A DNA stretch of 64,000 nt from Holophagae bacterium (GTDB lineage Bacteria; Acidobacteriota; Holophagae; Acanthopleuribacterales; Acanthopleuribacteraceae): assembly GCA_029263455.1 (NCBI GenBank), contig JAJCXM010000008.1, forward strand, positions 248,001-312,000. The letters run 5' to 3'. The notes under the pieces were generated by a model. That model made no database searches and was not told the DNA's origin. It saw only the letters and a program-made list of their open reading frames with translations. The position numbers were made by a program, and so were the translations under genes. Positions 41,412-51,466 of the stretch are shown here, piece by piece (position 1 is the first letter of the stretch; every line of letters begins with the position of its first letter).

Positions 41412-44400
41412 ATGGCTATGCGATTTCTACGCCTACTGACTTGCCTTTGCCTGGCTTTCTGGAACTTCGCACAAGATGTTCCACTACGTGTTCAGCGGCT
41501 GAGTCTCGAAGATGGACTATCACAGAGCTCCGTATTTTGCGCCATCGAAGACCATCTCGGCTTCCTGTGGTTTGGGACCGCCAACGGCTTGAACCGCTAC
41601 GACGGTTACGGCTTTAAGACCTTCACCCATGAACCGCGTGACGCCCATTCATTATCCAACGACTGGATTTTTACCGTTTGTGAAGACAATGAAGGCAATA
41701 TTTGGGTGGGTCATCGAAATGGAGTCGATCGCATGGAGCGCGGTAGCGAAGCATTCAGCCATTATTTGCAGGTGTCCATTACCAAGTTACTTTGCGATAG
41801 TCGTGGCGGTATCTGGGCTGGCGGTAACGAAGGCCTTTGGTATATGCCAAAAGACGCTAAATCCTTCCAGCCGATTGCCCAATATGCTCAAGATGACTTG
41901 TTTATCATGCACCCACGAATCACTGCATTAACAGAAACCGACGGCTTAATTTGGGTGGGTACGGTAGGTGGACTGGTGCGCTTTGATTTAGATCGCCGCC
42001 ATACACAGATATTTGTGCGTGTGCCATATCCATTGGTGATGGAGTACGGACATTCACTACAGGAATTCTGCGAAATCGCTGACATGAAGAAGCTCATCCA
42101 CTTAGATGGAGCCGGAGCGATAAACAAACCGTTTGTATTGGACAAGCCCCAGAGAATAGCTGTACTAGGTGTGGGTGAAGGTCTAGGTGAATGGTTTGAT
42201 TGGGGCAGGCTTGTCCGAGAGGACGGATCTGTCGCCTGGCAAATGGACCTAAAGCAAAGTCGCTACGCTGGAGGACACGGTAAGAATCGTGTGCAACTCG
42301 ACTTGCTCGACCTGCCTGCTGGAGCCTATCAACTCGTTTGGAGTCAAGATGATAGTCACCATGTTGGTTCCTATAACCGGGCTCCGCCAGACGCGCAATG
42401 GTTACCCCAATGGGGCCTTTCACTTTGGGCGATGGACGCTTCCAAAGGCTCGGATTTGGTAGCGGCTCTGGCATTGACTCAAGTGCCGGAACAAATTCCT
42501 GCCAACTATATTTCGTGCCTTTATCCCGATCCCCTTTCTGACCGGCTATGGGTTGGGACGCAGGGTAATGGTGCTTTCTCCATTTCTCGCGACGGTTCCA
42601 AAATCGATAGTTTGTATGGGCCTAGCAGTGGCTTTCGCACACGTTATTCCGTTCCTGTGATGCAACGATTGCAAGAGCTTAAGCAGCAACGAAGGCCCCT
42701 CGTTGAAATGCCACTAAGCGAGCCTTCACAGCAGCTTCGCGACAATTTTGAATTGTCGGAAACCACGCAGGTCTTGATTGTGGCCCATGGAGAAGGCATC
42801 ACTCAACTCGGCGATACGGCTCGCATTACACAAGGAAAGCGTTCCGTTTGGAGCATGCAAGCACATCAAACGCGTCATGCTGGCGGCGCGCTTAAGAATC
42901 GTCTGCAAATGACGGCTGTGGAGCTGCCAGCGGGTCAATATCAGGCGTTTGTCGAATCCGATGAGAATCATGACCCAAGCGCTTGGAACGCCGAACCTGC
43001 GAACATCTTCTATGGTTTGCGCCTATTCGTCTTGTCGGGGCACGAGCTGGAAGAGTGGCAACGTCTCACGCAAACTATTTCATCGGAACCTGAGCTTGCC
43101 AGCCCCGTGGTTAGGTCTTTTGCGCGTGATTCGAGCGGCCGTTTATGGATAGGAACGTCGCTAGGTGTGTCAGTCATAGACGGGAAACGTGTGAGCCACC
43201 ACATGCACAATCCCAGTGACCCCAAGAGCCTAAACTCAGATGACGTACAGGCAATGGTTTGTGATCGTGCTGGCAATATGTGGATTGGAACGGTGCTTGG
43301 TGGCATCAACAAGTTGACGCAACTCAAGAGTACCTTTCATACCGTAACGCCCACGCAAGCAGACATGCCGACGCCCTTGGTTTATTCGTTCGCAGACCGA
43401 CCCGACGGCAGCATTTGGATCGGGTCGAACCGAGGATTATCGCTTTACGACCCCAAGCAATTTGCGTTTATTCCACTTGATTGGCCGTGTGAAAAAGGAC
43501 CCTGTATTGAACAGCGCGTTGCGGCCCTATTAGAACCCTTCGACGATTATCTTTTGGTCGGTAGTCAAAATGGGTTTTTTCAACTTGATGTCTCTGAACA
43601 AGGATCCCGAAGACAAATCACCAACGTTCTGCCCATTAAACTTTCGCAACGCGAATCTGGCTACGTCGTCAGCTGTCTGCTGGCAACGGAGAATCATATT
43701 TATGCGGGCACGCTGGGGCTTGGTCTACATCGACGAACGCGAGACGATGACACTTGGCATCGGATACTGCCAGAGGTCAATTTTGTTTCTGCCATTGCGG
43801 TAGGTAATTCTAATGACCTCTGGATTGGTACCTCAAGACATGGCGTTGTTCACGTTAAAGGCTCCGGCCAGATACAGACAATCACCACGGCTGAAGGACT
43901 CAGTGGCGACATTATCAGCTGCCTAGCCAGTGACGAGTTAGGCGTCTGGGTTGGCACCTATGGTGCCGGACTGAATTTCATTGATCATGAGAGCCATCAA
44001 ATCAAGGTGATCACGGCGCAAGACGGTCTGGCAAACAATGTGGTTTATGGGTTAATCGTCGATTCCGGCTACCTATGGATGAGTACCAATCGAGGATTGT
44101 CGCGCTTGCATAAAGATCAACAACAGTGGGTCCATTACCAAGTGACAGACGGACTGCAAAGTAACGAATTCAATACGGGCGCTTACCATCGACTACGCAG
44201 CGGCTCATTGATTTTTGGCGGCATATCGGGTTTCACGTTTTTTGATCCAGCCAAGATTAAACGCAATGATGTACCGCCGCGTACGGTGCTAACTGCTTTG
44301 TCAGTGGGCGGTAAGCCGTGGTCAAATTTGCAGCCATTGGAAAACGTCAGCGAGATCAAGATTCCGTATAAGGACAATTTTCTGGGTATCGAATTTGCCG

Positions 44401-45380
44401 CCATGGATTTCACCAACACTGCGCTGAACCAATTCAAGTTCCGCATGTCAGGGCCAAGCTCGGATTGGCAGGAAACAGGTACACGCCGTTTTGCCAGCTT
44501 CTCGCACTTAGCGCCAGGAGATTATCGGTTAGATGTCACGTCTTGCAATAGTGATGGTGTTTGGGATGTGCATGGCCGTCACTTGACCATAAAAATCCTA
44601 CCGCCTTTCTGGGCAACCTGGTGGTTTCGTCTGGCCGTCGTTCTTACCCTTTTGGCCTTCATCTTATTGTGGCTGCGCCATCGTTTTTCGCGCCTTAAAC
44701 AAGAACAATTGATGCGTGACGAGTTTTCCCGCGACTTGATTACCTCACGAGAGCGGGAGCGACGTAGGTTGGCGATCGAGTTGCACGATGGCTTGGGTCA
44801 AAGCCTGACGGCCATTCGTACGGAACTAATCGGTTTCTTGGCCAAGCGACCTGACGCTCAAGCCGAACTGGGTGATCTTCCTGAATACGTGCTGCAGTCA
44901 ATAGACGAGACACGAACCATTTCGCATCAATTGCATCCGCACATCCTTGATCGTCTAGGCTTTGAGCAAGCTGTGCAGGCGGTGGTCAAAACATCGCAAC
45001 ATGCGTCGCGAACTGAGATAGCGTGTGACTTGTCGAATTGGGCCCCGCAACCCAAGGAGCTGGAGATTCACCTCTATCGTATTGTGCAGGAATCTCTTAA
45101 TAACATCATCCGACATGCTGGGGCCAAGAACGCAAAGGTAAAGTCGTTTCGTAGCGACTCCGACCTTGTTCTTGAAGTAACGGATGATGGCTGTGGTTTT
45201 GACCCTGCGGCTGTGGAGCGAGGATTGGGTCTAACGGGTATGGCGGAGCGCACGCGACTCTTAGGCGGGCAATTCACACTTGAAAGTTCGATTGACAACG
45301 GGACCCGTATTCGAATCAAGATAAAGAATGAGGTTGGCGACATACCACGCCATAGATCGGAACTTAGCGATGAATCATAG
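41412..45380 (+). CDS. two-component-regulator-propeller histidine kinase (HisKA_3 type) with two inserted modules
   Basis: A 1322-residue sensor. It has a signal segment (MRFLRLLTCLCLAFWNFAQ), regulator-propeller blades (SLEDGLSQSSVFCAIEDHLG, LWFGTANGLNRYDGY), a Y_Y_Y-type beta domain near 960-1060 and a TM near 1071-1090. The NarX/DesK-type kinase core follows: RERERRRLAIELHDGLGQSL with His1125, VQESLNNIIRHAGA, DDGCGFDP and GLGLTGMAERTRLLGG. Unusually, two related ~120-residue modules (near 226-355 and 419-545; shared AGG..KNR.Q and LPAG.YQ motifs) interrupt the blades. The start at 41412 is set by the signal peptide. It overlaps its response regulator gene by 11 bases. Confidence 0.9.
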   Translation: MAMRFLRLLTCLCLAFWNFAQDVPLRVQRLSLEDGLSQSSVFCAIEDHLGFLWFGTANGLNRYDGYGFKTFTHEPRDAHSLSNDWIFTVCEDNEGNIWVGHRNGVDRMERGSEAFSHYLQVSITKLLCDSRGGIWAGGNEGLWYMPKDAKSFQPIAQYAQDDLFIMHPRITALTETDGLIWVGTVGGLVRFDLDRRHTQIFVRVPYPLVMEYGHSLQEFCEIADMKKLIHLDGAGAINKPFVLDKPQRIAVLGVGEGLGEWFDWGRLVREDGSVAWQMDLKQSRYAGGHGKNRVQLDLLDLPAGAYQLVWSQDDSHHVGSYNRAPPDAQWLPQWGLSLWAMDASKGSDLVAALALTQVPEQIPANYISCLYPDPLSDRLWVGTQGNGAFSISRDGSKIDSLYGPSSGFRTRYSVPVMQRLQELKQQRRPLVEMPLSEPSQQLRDNFELSETTQVLIVAHGEGITQLGDTARITQGKRSVWSMQAHQTRHAGGALKNRLQMTAVELPAGQYQAFVESDENHDPSAWNAEPANIFYGLRLFVLSGHELEEWQRLTQTISSEPELASPVVRSFARDSSGRLWIGTSLGVSVIDGKRVSHHMHNPSDPKSLNSDDVQAMVCDRAGNMWIGTVLGGINKLTQLKSTFHTVTPTQADMPTPLVYSFADRPDGSIWIGSNRGLSLYDPKQFAFIPLDWPCEKGPCIEQRVAALLEPFDDYLLVGSQNGFFQLDVSEQGSRRQITNVLPIKLSQRESGYVVSCLLATENHIYAGTLGLGLHRRTRDDDTWHRILPEVNFVSAIAVGNSNDLWIGTSRHGVVHVKGSGQIQTITTAEGLSGDIISCLASDELGVWVGTYGAGLNFIDHESHQIKVITAQDGLANNVVYGLIVDSGYLWMSTNRGLSRLHKDQQQWVHYQVTDGLQSNEFNTGAYHRLRSGSLIFGGISGFTFFDPAKIKRNDVPPRTVLTALSVGGKPWSNLQPLENVSEIKIPYKDNFLGIEFAAMDFTNTALNQFKFRMSGPSSDWQETGTRRFASFSHLAPGDYRLDVTSCNSDGVWDVHGRHLTIKILPPFWATWWFRLAVVLTLLAFILLWLRHRFSRLKQEQLMRDEFSRDLITSRERERRRLAIELHDGLGQSLTAIRTELIGFLAKRPDAQAELGDLPEYVLQSIDETRTISHQLHPHILDRLGFEQAVQAVVKTSQHASRTEIACDLSNWAPQPKELEIHLYRIVQESLNNIIRHAGAKNAKVKSFRSDSDLVLEVTDDGCGFDPAAVERGLGLTGMAERTRLLGGQFTLESSIDNGTRIRIKIKNEVGDIPRHRSELSDES

Positions 45381-46023
45381 CGAGCCTAATCAGACGATTC
45401 GTATTGTCATTGCTGACGATCACCCTATTGTTCGCAAAGGTTTCGTGAATGTGATTGAGTCGAGCCCGGGCTTATTGATTGTCGGCGAGGCTGCCGACGG
45501 TACGGAAGCGGTCCAACTCGTGCACGAAAAAGATCCTGATATTTTGGTGATGGACGTGTCCATGCCTTATCTCAATGGCATCGAGGCGCTGGATTACCTT
45601 AAAGATGATCGCGTACGAGTGATTATTCTCACCATGTATGAGGACGAAGCGTTCTTTCGTGAAGCGATGAATGCTGGGGTATGGGGCTATTTATTGAAGG
45701 ATTGTGCGGTTGAAGATCTGGTGAAATGTATCCGCTCGGTGGCTGCCGGTAAACGCTACGTGAGCCCGGTGTTAACGGATCTCTTAGTTGGGCAGAAAGA
45801 CACAAAAAACGTACAGCTGGGAATCGATTTGACCGCCGGGGAATGGCGTGTCTTACGCCTAATTGCGGAGAACATGACAAGCCGAGAAATAGCGGACGAT
45901 TTGTGCTTGAGTCTTCGTACCGTCCAGAATCACCGCGCAAATATTTGCCGAAAACTAAACATCAGAGGCTACAACAAGCTGCTTGAATTTGCGCTTCAAC
46001 ACAAACGCGAATTGATGGATTAA
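45370..46023 (+). CDS. NarL/FixJ-family response regulator
   Basis: A 217-residue regulator with receiver IRIVIADDHPIVRKGF, phosphoacceptor Asp in DILVMDVSMPY near residue 64, and Lys in YLLKDC. The LuxR helix-turn-helix is LTAGEWRVLRLIAENMTSRE with IADDLCLSLRTVQNHRAN. It is the direct partner of the HisKA_3 kinase whose gene it overlaps. ATG at 45370 is chosen because MNHSEPNQTIRIVIADD places the receiver correctly. The giant secreted-protein gene 264 bases downstream is a plausible target. Confidence 0.93.
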   Translation: MNHSEPNQTIRIVIADDHPIVRKGFVNVIESSPGLLIVGEAADGTEAVQLVHEKDPDILVMDVSMPYLNGIEALDYLKDDRVRVIILTMYEDEAFFREAMNAGVWGYLLKDCAVEDLVKCIRSVAAGKRYVSPVLTDLLVGQKDTKNVQLGIDLTAGEWRVLRLIAENMTSREIADDLCLSLRTVQNHRANICRKLNIRGYNKLLEFALQHKRELMD

Positions 46024-46114
46024 GTAAAAACTTTACTACGCCATTGCGCCACACCCTGTTCAGCCGATAGATTGCTTAAGTGAACTTGGTCTTAATTGAA
46101 TGGCATTCGACGCT

Positions 46115-46130
46115 TGAGTATAAATACTCA
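46115..46130. promoter_or_regulatory. inverted repeat TGAGTAT-AA-ATACTCA, possible operator/promoter
   Basis: A 7-bp perfect dyad with a two-base centre lies in the gap between the NarL-type regulator and the giant BNR gene. It overlaps a TATAAAT string that could be a -10 element. It may be a site for the adjacent NarL-type regulator. Confidence 0.35.
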
Positions 46131-46246
46131 GCGCAATGAGTAGGCCGTGTCATAGCAATCGTGGCTCGGTCCCTCTAAATTAAGCTCATGTGAACGCCAA
46201 CACATCGTGTCTCTGATTCACAAGATTAGGGCACGAGCTATCCTTT

Positions 46247-46276
46247 GGGGCGGGTCCTGCTCGCCCCACCTTTTTT
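46247..46276 (+). terminator. terminator-like hairpin in the leader of the BNR gene
   Basis: A stem GGGGCG / CGCCCC (nine-base loop) is followed by ACC and six U residues, and the run ends just before the ribosome site GAGGTGA of the GTG start at 46288. It either ends read-through from the signalling operon or attenuates the giant gene. Confidence 0.65.
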
Positions 46277-46287
46277 GAGGTGATTGC

Positions 46288-49200
46288 GTGGGAAAACGAA
46301 TTTCAGTATTTGTCGTAGCTAGCCTTTCTGCGCTGATTCTCCTTTGGCCTGACAGCGTTCCACGATCGTTGCCCTATGACGCGTCACCTGCGGCGCTATT
46401 AAGTGAATTGGCGCTTGCATTTCAAGCCGCTGAACCAGGAACAGTGGCAGCGTTTGAAATTGAGCAGTCAATGCGTAAGGTACGTGCAAAGAGTACCCAA
46501 CCAAGGCAAGACTTTCCTGACGAATTGCAACGCGCTTTTGCGGAGATCAAGCAAACGGCCGACGGCTCAAGCTACCCGCGCAACTACCTTGTTCGTGAAT
46601 TTGACCGGGCCTTGAAACGAAAAACCTCTCCCTCGAAGTCATTGGATTGGAAGTGGAGAGGTCCGGGCAACGTGAGCGGACGTGTGCGTTGTGTCGTCGT
46701 TGATGCCGCTGACCCAAGCCAAAACACCTGGTTTGCAGCCAGTATTGGTGGCGGGATCTGGAAGAGCGCAGATGCCGGTAGCAGTTGGCAACTGAAGTCA
46801 CCTGAACTCACGGCCTTATCCACCACATGGCTAGCCCAAGCGGCCTCGAATACAGATGTCTTTTATGCAGCAACGGGTATGGGCTACGGTCGCGTCGTTG
46901 ATCTTGCTGGGGCTGGGCTATGGAAGAGTATTGATCACGGCGAATCGTGGCAGCAGTTGGCAAGCACGGCCAACGGAGAATTACTGGAGGCCATTAACCG
47001 AGTCGTTGTTGACCCTCAAGATGAGAATACTTTGTTGGTTTGTAGCAATGACGGCTTTAGCCATTTAGGCACGAAAGGTGGCGAACGTAAGTCGGCGATT
47101 TTCAGATCAACAGATGGCGGACAGTCTTGGACAAAAGTATTTGATGCCGATGCCTTTTTTGGCACCACCACCGATAACCGCGTGCAACAACTCATTCACC
47201 ATCCCGACTCTTTTTCGAATATCTATGCGTCTGTTAACGAAGTGGGAGTGATTCGGTCTACAGACGGCGGTCTCAATTGGGTAGTCTCAGCCAACAACTT
47301 CGCATTGCCTTCAGATGTGGGCAACCCTTCTGGTAACGGATTTGGATTGGCGGGTATTTCTGTTCGAACGGAGCTCGCCATAGCACCTACCGATGCCAAT
47401 CGACTGTACGCGGCGGTTGAGAGACCGAGAGGGATAGCTGATCTATATATGTCCGTCAATGGCGGAACCAGTTGGACGCTGCTGCCCGATACCGGAACGG
47501 ATCCCAACTGGTTCAATGCCTTTAGTGCTTCGGGCGCCGTTAGTTACACGGCAGGCTGGTTTGACAATACAATCGCTGTTCACCCCTATGATGAAAACAT
47601 AGTTTTTGTAGGCGGCGTGAACCTATTTCGCATCAATATTAACGCTGGCGCGAATACCAGACAGGCGACACAGATTTCTAATTGGATCCAGGGTCTGAAC
47701 TTACCCCTCGTTCACGCCGACCATCATGCGCTTGTGTGCGTTCCCCGTGATCCAGCAACCCAATCATTTTGGATTCTGGATGGCAACGATGGAGGCATTG
47801 GCTATTCAACAGACGGCGGCCAGTCGTGGCTGCAGTTGACGGGTATGCAGACGACCCAGTTTTATGGCGTCGATAAAAAGCCCGGTGAAGATGTGTATAT
47901 AGGCGGAACACAGGACAATGGCACTTGGCTTTCGCAAGACCAACCTGGAGCCGCATCCACCTGGCGCCATGTCATAGGTGGCGATGGTTTTGAAGTCGCT
48001 TGGAATGACAATAACAAGGACTGGCTGCTCGGTGGTTCGCAAGCAGGTGGATTCGCGCGCTCAACCGATGGAGGAATCACTTGGAATGCGTTTAGTATTC
48101 CGCAATTGGGCGCTCAGCCATTTATCACAAAAATCGCGTCACGCAGTCCAGATCCCGATTTAGTTTTTGCTGTTGGACAATTTGGCATTGCCCGGTCTGA
48201 TAATTTCGGCCGTGACTGGACAATGACACCGCTTAGTAATTGGGTGGGGTATCGTCCCTTTACCAATGTAGAAATCTCTTCCAGGAGACCGCAGATCGTT
48301 TGGGCGACATCACGTCGTTCAGTTGATCCGCCGAGTGGGCTGCGTGGTGGAGTTCATGTTTCATCAGATTCTGGTCTTACGTACCAACATGTGACCAATC
48401 TGCCATCTTATCTTGATGAATCCTCTGGACTTGCCACGCATCCGCTGGAAGCGAATACCGCCTATTTACTCTTTTCAGCACCGGGCCAGGCAAAAGTATG
48501 GATGACCACGGATTTGGGCCAAAATTGGCAAGACCTATCGGGTTTTCATGGCAATAGTGGCGAGAGCCTTAACGGATTTCCAGATGTGGCCGTTTTCTCG
48601 TTCTTAGTGATGCCGCACAATCCTAATGAATATTGGGCTGGTACTGAGATTGGGCTATTTGTGTCCGACGATGCGGGGTCAACATGGCGTTTTGCGGATA
48701 ACGGCTTACCAAGTGTCGCCATATTTGAAATGTCCATTGTTGATGACCAGATTCTCCTGGCAACCCAGGGCTTAGGTATATGGACACTAGAGGTTCCTGA
48801 GCTTCTTGAAGTGGAGAAGCCGGATCCCATTTTGAATCCCCGGGTCTCGCGATTCGCCATGCATCCCAGTGGTCAATTGCTATTAGAAATTGAGCTGCGC
48901 TCTGCTTATGAAAGGACACAGGTCTTTTTGAATGGCGCAGTTGCGATCGATTTACCGGCAAATGAAGCGGATACGCTGCGGCAATTTTGGATTCCAGCAG
49001 ATTCTGACAACATGGTTACTTTGTCATTGGCATCGCATAAACAGGGTCTACTTTTGAAGACGGCCGTGCATACGGCAAACGTCTTTGCGGCTATTCCAGC
49101 GATGGAATTTGATTCGGATTTTAATAACGACCTGGAAATGAACAACTTTGTGACAACCGCCTTTTCAAGGCAAGTCCCTTTGGGTTTTGGCGACGGCGCT

Positions 49201-50976
49201 GCCCATACACCGCACCCATATGCCGCAGGCCAAGACAATATTCTGTGGCTAAAAACACCGATTGTCGTCCAGGATGGCGAAACGCTCATAAGTTACGACG
49301 ACATCGCTTTGGTTGAGCCGGGCTCCGGGAGTGGTGTCTTCGGTGATCCGCAATTTTGGGATTATGTGATTGTTGAAGGCAGTAACAATGGCACCGATTG
49401 GCTAGCATTGGCACCCGGTTACGATTCGCGGTTCGATGCCAATTGGTTGGCTACCTACAATCAGGGAAGCCCCGTTAACGAGACATTGTTTGTGCCCCAT
49501 GAGATCAATGTCAACGACACCTTTATGCCGGGCGATCAAATTTTTGTCCGCTTCCGCTTGGTATCAGATCCCGCAGTCACAGGTTGGGGTTGGTGTATTG
49601 ACAATGTTCGAGTGACGGGCAGTGGTGCGCTGTCGGCTCCGGAGCGTCAACTTATTTATCCATGGATATCTAATAACGATCAATTCGAGAGTTTACTCAT
49701 CGCCAACAATCTTGGTGATCGTGAAGCCTTAGTAGACATGACTGCTAGGCGCCAGGATGGTGCATCGCAATCTGTTCAAAGGGTGATCAAGGCGGGCGGC
49801 TTCTTGCGCGAACAGGCGTCCACTTTGTTTTCGGAGCTTGGCAGCGGTTCTGGATATACGGTCGTATTGGAGACCAACAATTTGGCCGTGCGAGGGAATT
49901 GGGTCACCAACAATCTTTTTGCGGCCTCGGGTCGATCGCCCTCACAGGGCGTGGCCATTGCAACAGATGGATCAAATGCAAGCGATCTGGCCCAGGTAGG
50001 TCATTCTATTATGTTTGGTTACTTACCAAAGAATGACGGCTGGACTTCAGCTCCCGTAATCGTAAACGTCGGCGATCAGGACGCGAACATTACGATGGAC
50101 TTTTATGATAGCGCTGGACAGTTGGTGTTGAGCGATGATCAGACGCTAAGCGGCGTTGCCCCGTTTAGGCCGTTTGCGGCGGTGGTCAATCAGCTAGTGA
50201 ATGAGAGCGGAAATCTGATGATGATTGCTCGTGCAGACGTGCCATTAACGGGCGTTTCATTCACGTTTAATCAAGGTGCAGAGCCCGCAATCGGTAATGC
50301 GCTTGATGTGACCAGCGGTGACAGCAAACTATTATTCCCATGGATCTCGAAGAATACTCAATTCGAAAGCATTCTCTTTGTTAATAACCCCAATTCACAG
50401 CCAGCTAATATCACGTTGACTGCGCGACGCGGAAATGGTGATGCGACCGTTGTTAGCCGAACGGTTCCAGCCAATGGTTTTTTGGAAGAATTTGCTGGTA
50501 CGCTCTTTGCTGAATTGGGTGACGGTTCTGGCTATGCCGTGGAAGTGGACTCCGACAATGTGGTGACAGGTGGTTGGGTAACTTATAATCTGTGGGCCGC
50601 GTCAGGTCGGTCTCCGTCACAAGGCGTCGCGGTAAATATCGGCTCGAATCCGCATAGTTCAACCCAGTTGCTATTTCCCTTTTTGGCGACCACCGGCGGA
50701 CTAACATCAGCGCCAGTCATTGTTAATACTGGAGTGCAATCAGCTGCCGTGCAGCTTTCCTTTTATGATCGACAAGGTAAATTGATATTGAAAGATGTGA
50801 CGAGTCTCGCCTCTCTGCAGCCCTTCCAGCCCTTTGCTTCCGTGGCAAACGCCATTCTGGGTGTACAGTCTGGTGACGTCTATGCCATCGCGGATTCGCT
50901 TCAGCCTCTAGCGGGTGTTGCCTTTGTATTTAATGAATTTGCTGAGCCAGCCATTGGTAATGCGGTCGTACCTTAA
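46288..50976 (+). CDS. giant secreted BNR/sortilin-like repeat protein with duplicated C-terminal module
   Basis: A 1562-residue exported protein with signal peptide (ISVFVVASLSALILLWP). From ~130 to ~850 it has many BNR/Asp-box repeats of the VPS10/sortilin propeller type (STDGGQSWTKV, STDGGLNWVV, STDGGQSWLQL, STDGGITWNAF, SDDAGSTWRFA). At ~940-1110 there is a beta-sandwich region (WLALAPGYDSRFDANW, GWGWCIDNVRV) like those in secreted peptidases. Two copies of the PWISNN module follow, at ~1120-1345 and ~1347-1562. The GTG start has GAGGTGA upstream. It is probably a surface or secreted binding protein or hydrolase; no catalytic motif is certain. Confidence 0.85.
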   Translation: MGKRISVFVVASLSALILLWPDSVPRSLPYDASPAALLSELALAFQAAEPGTVAAFEIEQSMRKVRAKSTQPRQDFPDELQRAFAEIKQTADGSSYPRNYLVREFDRALKRKTSPSKSLDWKWRGPGNVSGRVRCVVVDAADPSQNTWFAASIGGGIWKSADAGSSWQLKSPELTALSTTWLAQAASNTDVFYAATGMGYGRVVDLAGAGLWKSIDHGESWQQLASTANGELLEAINRVVVDPQDENTLLVCSNDGFSHLGTKGGERKSAIFRSTDGGQSWTKVFDADAFFGTTTDNRVQQLIHHPDSFSNIYASVNEVGVIRSTDGGLNWVVSANNFALPSDVGNPSGNGFGLAGISVRTELAIAPTDANRLYAAVERPRGIADLYMSVNGGTSWTLLPDTGTDPNWFNAFSASGAVSYTAGWFDNTIAVHPYDENIVFVGGVNLFRININAGANTRQATQISNWIQGLNLPLVHADHHALVCVPRDPATQSFWILDGNDGGIGYSTDGGQSWLQLTGMQTTQFYGVDKKPGEDVYIGGTQDNGTWLSQDQPGAASTWRHVIGGDGFEVAWNDNNKDWLLGGSQAGGFARSTDGGITWNAFSIPQLGAQPFITKIASRSPDPDLVFAVGQFGIARSDNFGRDWTMTPLSNWVGYRPFTNVEISSRRPQIVWATSRRSVDPPSGLRGGVHVSSDSGLTYQHVTNLPSYLDESSGLATHPLEANTAYLLFSAPGQAKVWMTTDLGQNWQDLSGFHGNSGESLNGFPDVAVFSFLVMPHNPNEYWAGTEIGLFVSDDAGSTWRFADNGLPSVAIFEMSIVDDQILLATQGLGIWTLEVPELLEVEKPDPILNPRVSRFAMHPSGQLLLEIELRSAYERTQVFLNGAVAIDLPANEADTLRQFWIPADSDNMVTLSLASHKQGLLLKTAVHTANVFAAIPAMEFDSDFNNDLEMNNFVTTAFSRQVPLGFGDGAAHTPHPYAAGQDNILWLKTPIVVQDGETLISYDDIALVEPGSGSGVFGDPQFWDYVIVEGSNNGTDWLALAPGYDSRFDANWLATYNQGSPVNETLFVPHEINVNDTFMPGDQIFVRFRLVSDPAVTGWGWCIDNVRVTGSGALSAPERQLIYPWISNNDQFESLLIANNLGDREALVDMTARRQDGASQSVQRVIKAGGFLREQASTLFSELGSGSGYTVVLETNNLAVRGNWVTNNLFAASGRSPSQGVAIATDGSNASDLAQVGHSIMFGYLPKNDGWTSAPVIVNVGDQDANITMDFYDSAGQLVLSDDQTLSGVAPFRPFAAVVNQLVNESGNLMMIARADVPLTGVSFTFNQGAEPAIGNALDVTSGDSKLLFPWISKNTQFESILFVNNPNSQPANITLTARRGNGDATVVSRTVPANGFLEEFAGTLFAELGDGSGYAVEVDSDNVVTGGWVTYNLWAASGRSPSQGVAVNIGSNPHSSTQLLFPFLATTGGLTSAPVIVNTGVQSAAVQLSFYDRQGKLILKDVTSLASLQPFQPFASVANAILGVQSGDVYAIADSLQPLAGVAFVFNEFAEPAIGNAVVP

Positions 50977-51366
50977 GTGCGCTGTTTAGTTTTGTGGGTA
51001 TTGTGCGGGCCAGGTTTGGCAGGCTCGGGGTTAATAGATCAAACCACCTCTCGACTGGGTATTGATGAAATACAAGCTCAAGTTGGTATCGGTGTGATCG
51101 TGAGTTGGACCCAAAACCGAGTGTCGAATAATGACTTTTTAGTGTTGGCAAGAGCATTGCCAAATTGGGATCGATATTTGGGCGAATTGCAGTCTCGTGA
51201 AATGCGGAGTTTAAGTGGAATTCATGACTTGGCATTTTGTTTTGAGCATCTGGGACTGGACCCAGATTGGATCCAAGAATACATCAATGCAATTACACTT
51301 TTCTTGCAGGCTCGCGGCGAGATGAGCGCGATCTTAGTCTTGCAGCGGGCCATAAAGAAAGGGTAA
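50977..51366 (+). CDS. DUF2780 (VcgC/VcgE-like) protein
   Basis: A 129-residue protein whose GTG start follows the BNR gene stop with no gap. A weak N-terminal hydrophobic stretch (CLVLWVLCGPGLAGSG) precedes the domain. The pattern LGIDEIQAQVGIGVIV, ALPNWDRYLGE, LGLDPDWIQEYINAITLF, then LVLQRAI matches DUF2780, small periplasmic or lipoprotein-like proteins of unknown role. The immediate adjacency implies cotranslation with the giant protein. Confidence 0.72.
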   Translation: MRCLVLWVLCGPGLAGSGLIDQTTSRLGIDEIQAQVGIGVIVSWTQNRVSNNDFLVLARALPNWDRYLGELQSREMRSLSGIHDLAFCFEHLGLDPDWIQEYINAITLFLQARGEMSAILVLQRAIKKG

Positions 51367-51466
51367 CCGGTTCGGAAGTCAAACAAGCCAAACAATGTGC
51401 ACAAATAGCTAAAGATTTGGTGAAGACATCCGAATAGTTAATTAAGAACCAAAAACCGGAGAACCC

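Noticed and set aside
41189-41413. Minus-strand 74-codon frame with a plausible 41-residue peptide
   Set aside because: It overlaps the propeller kinase start, its ribosome site is poorly spaced, and no family resemblance was seen.
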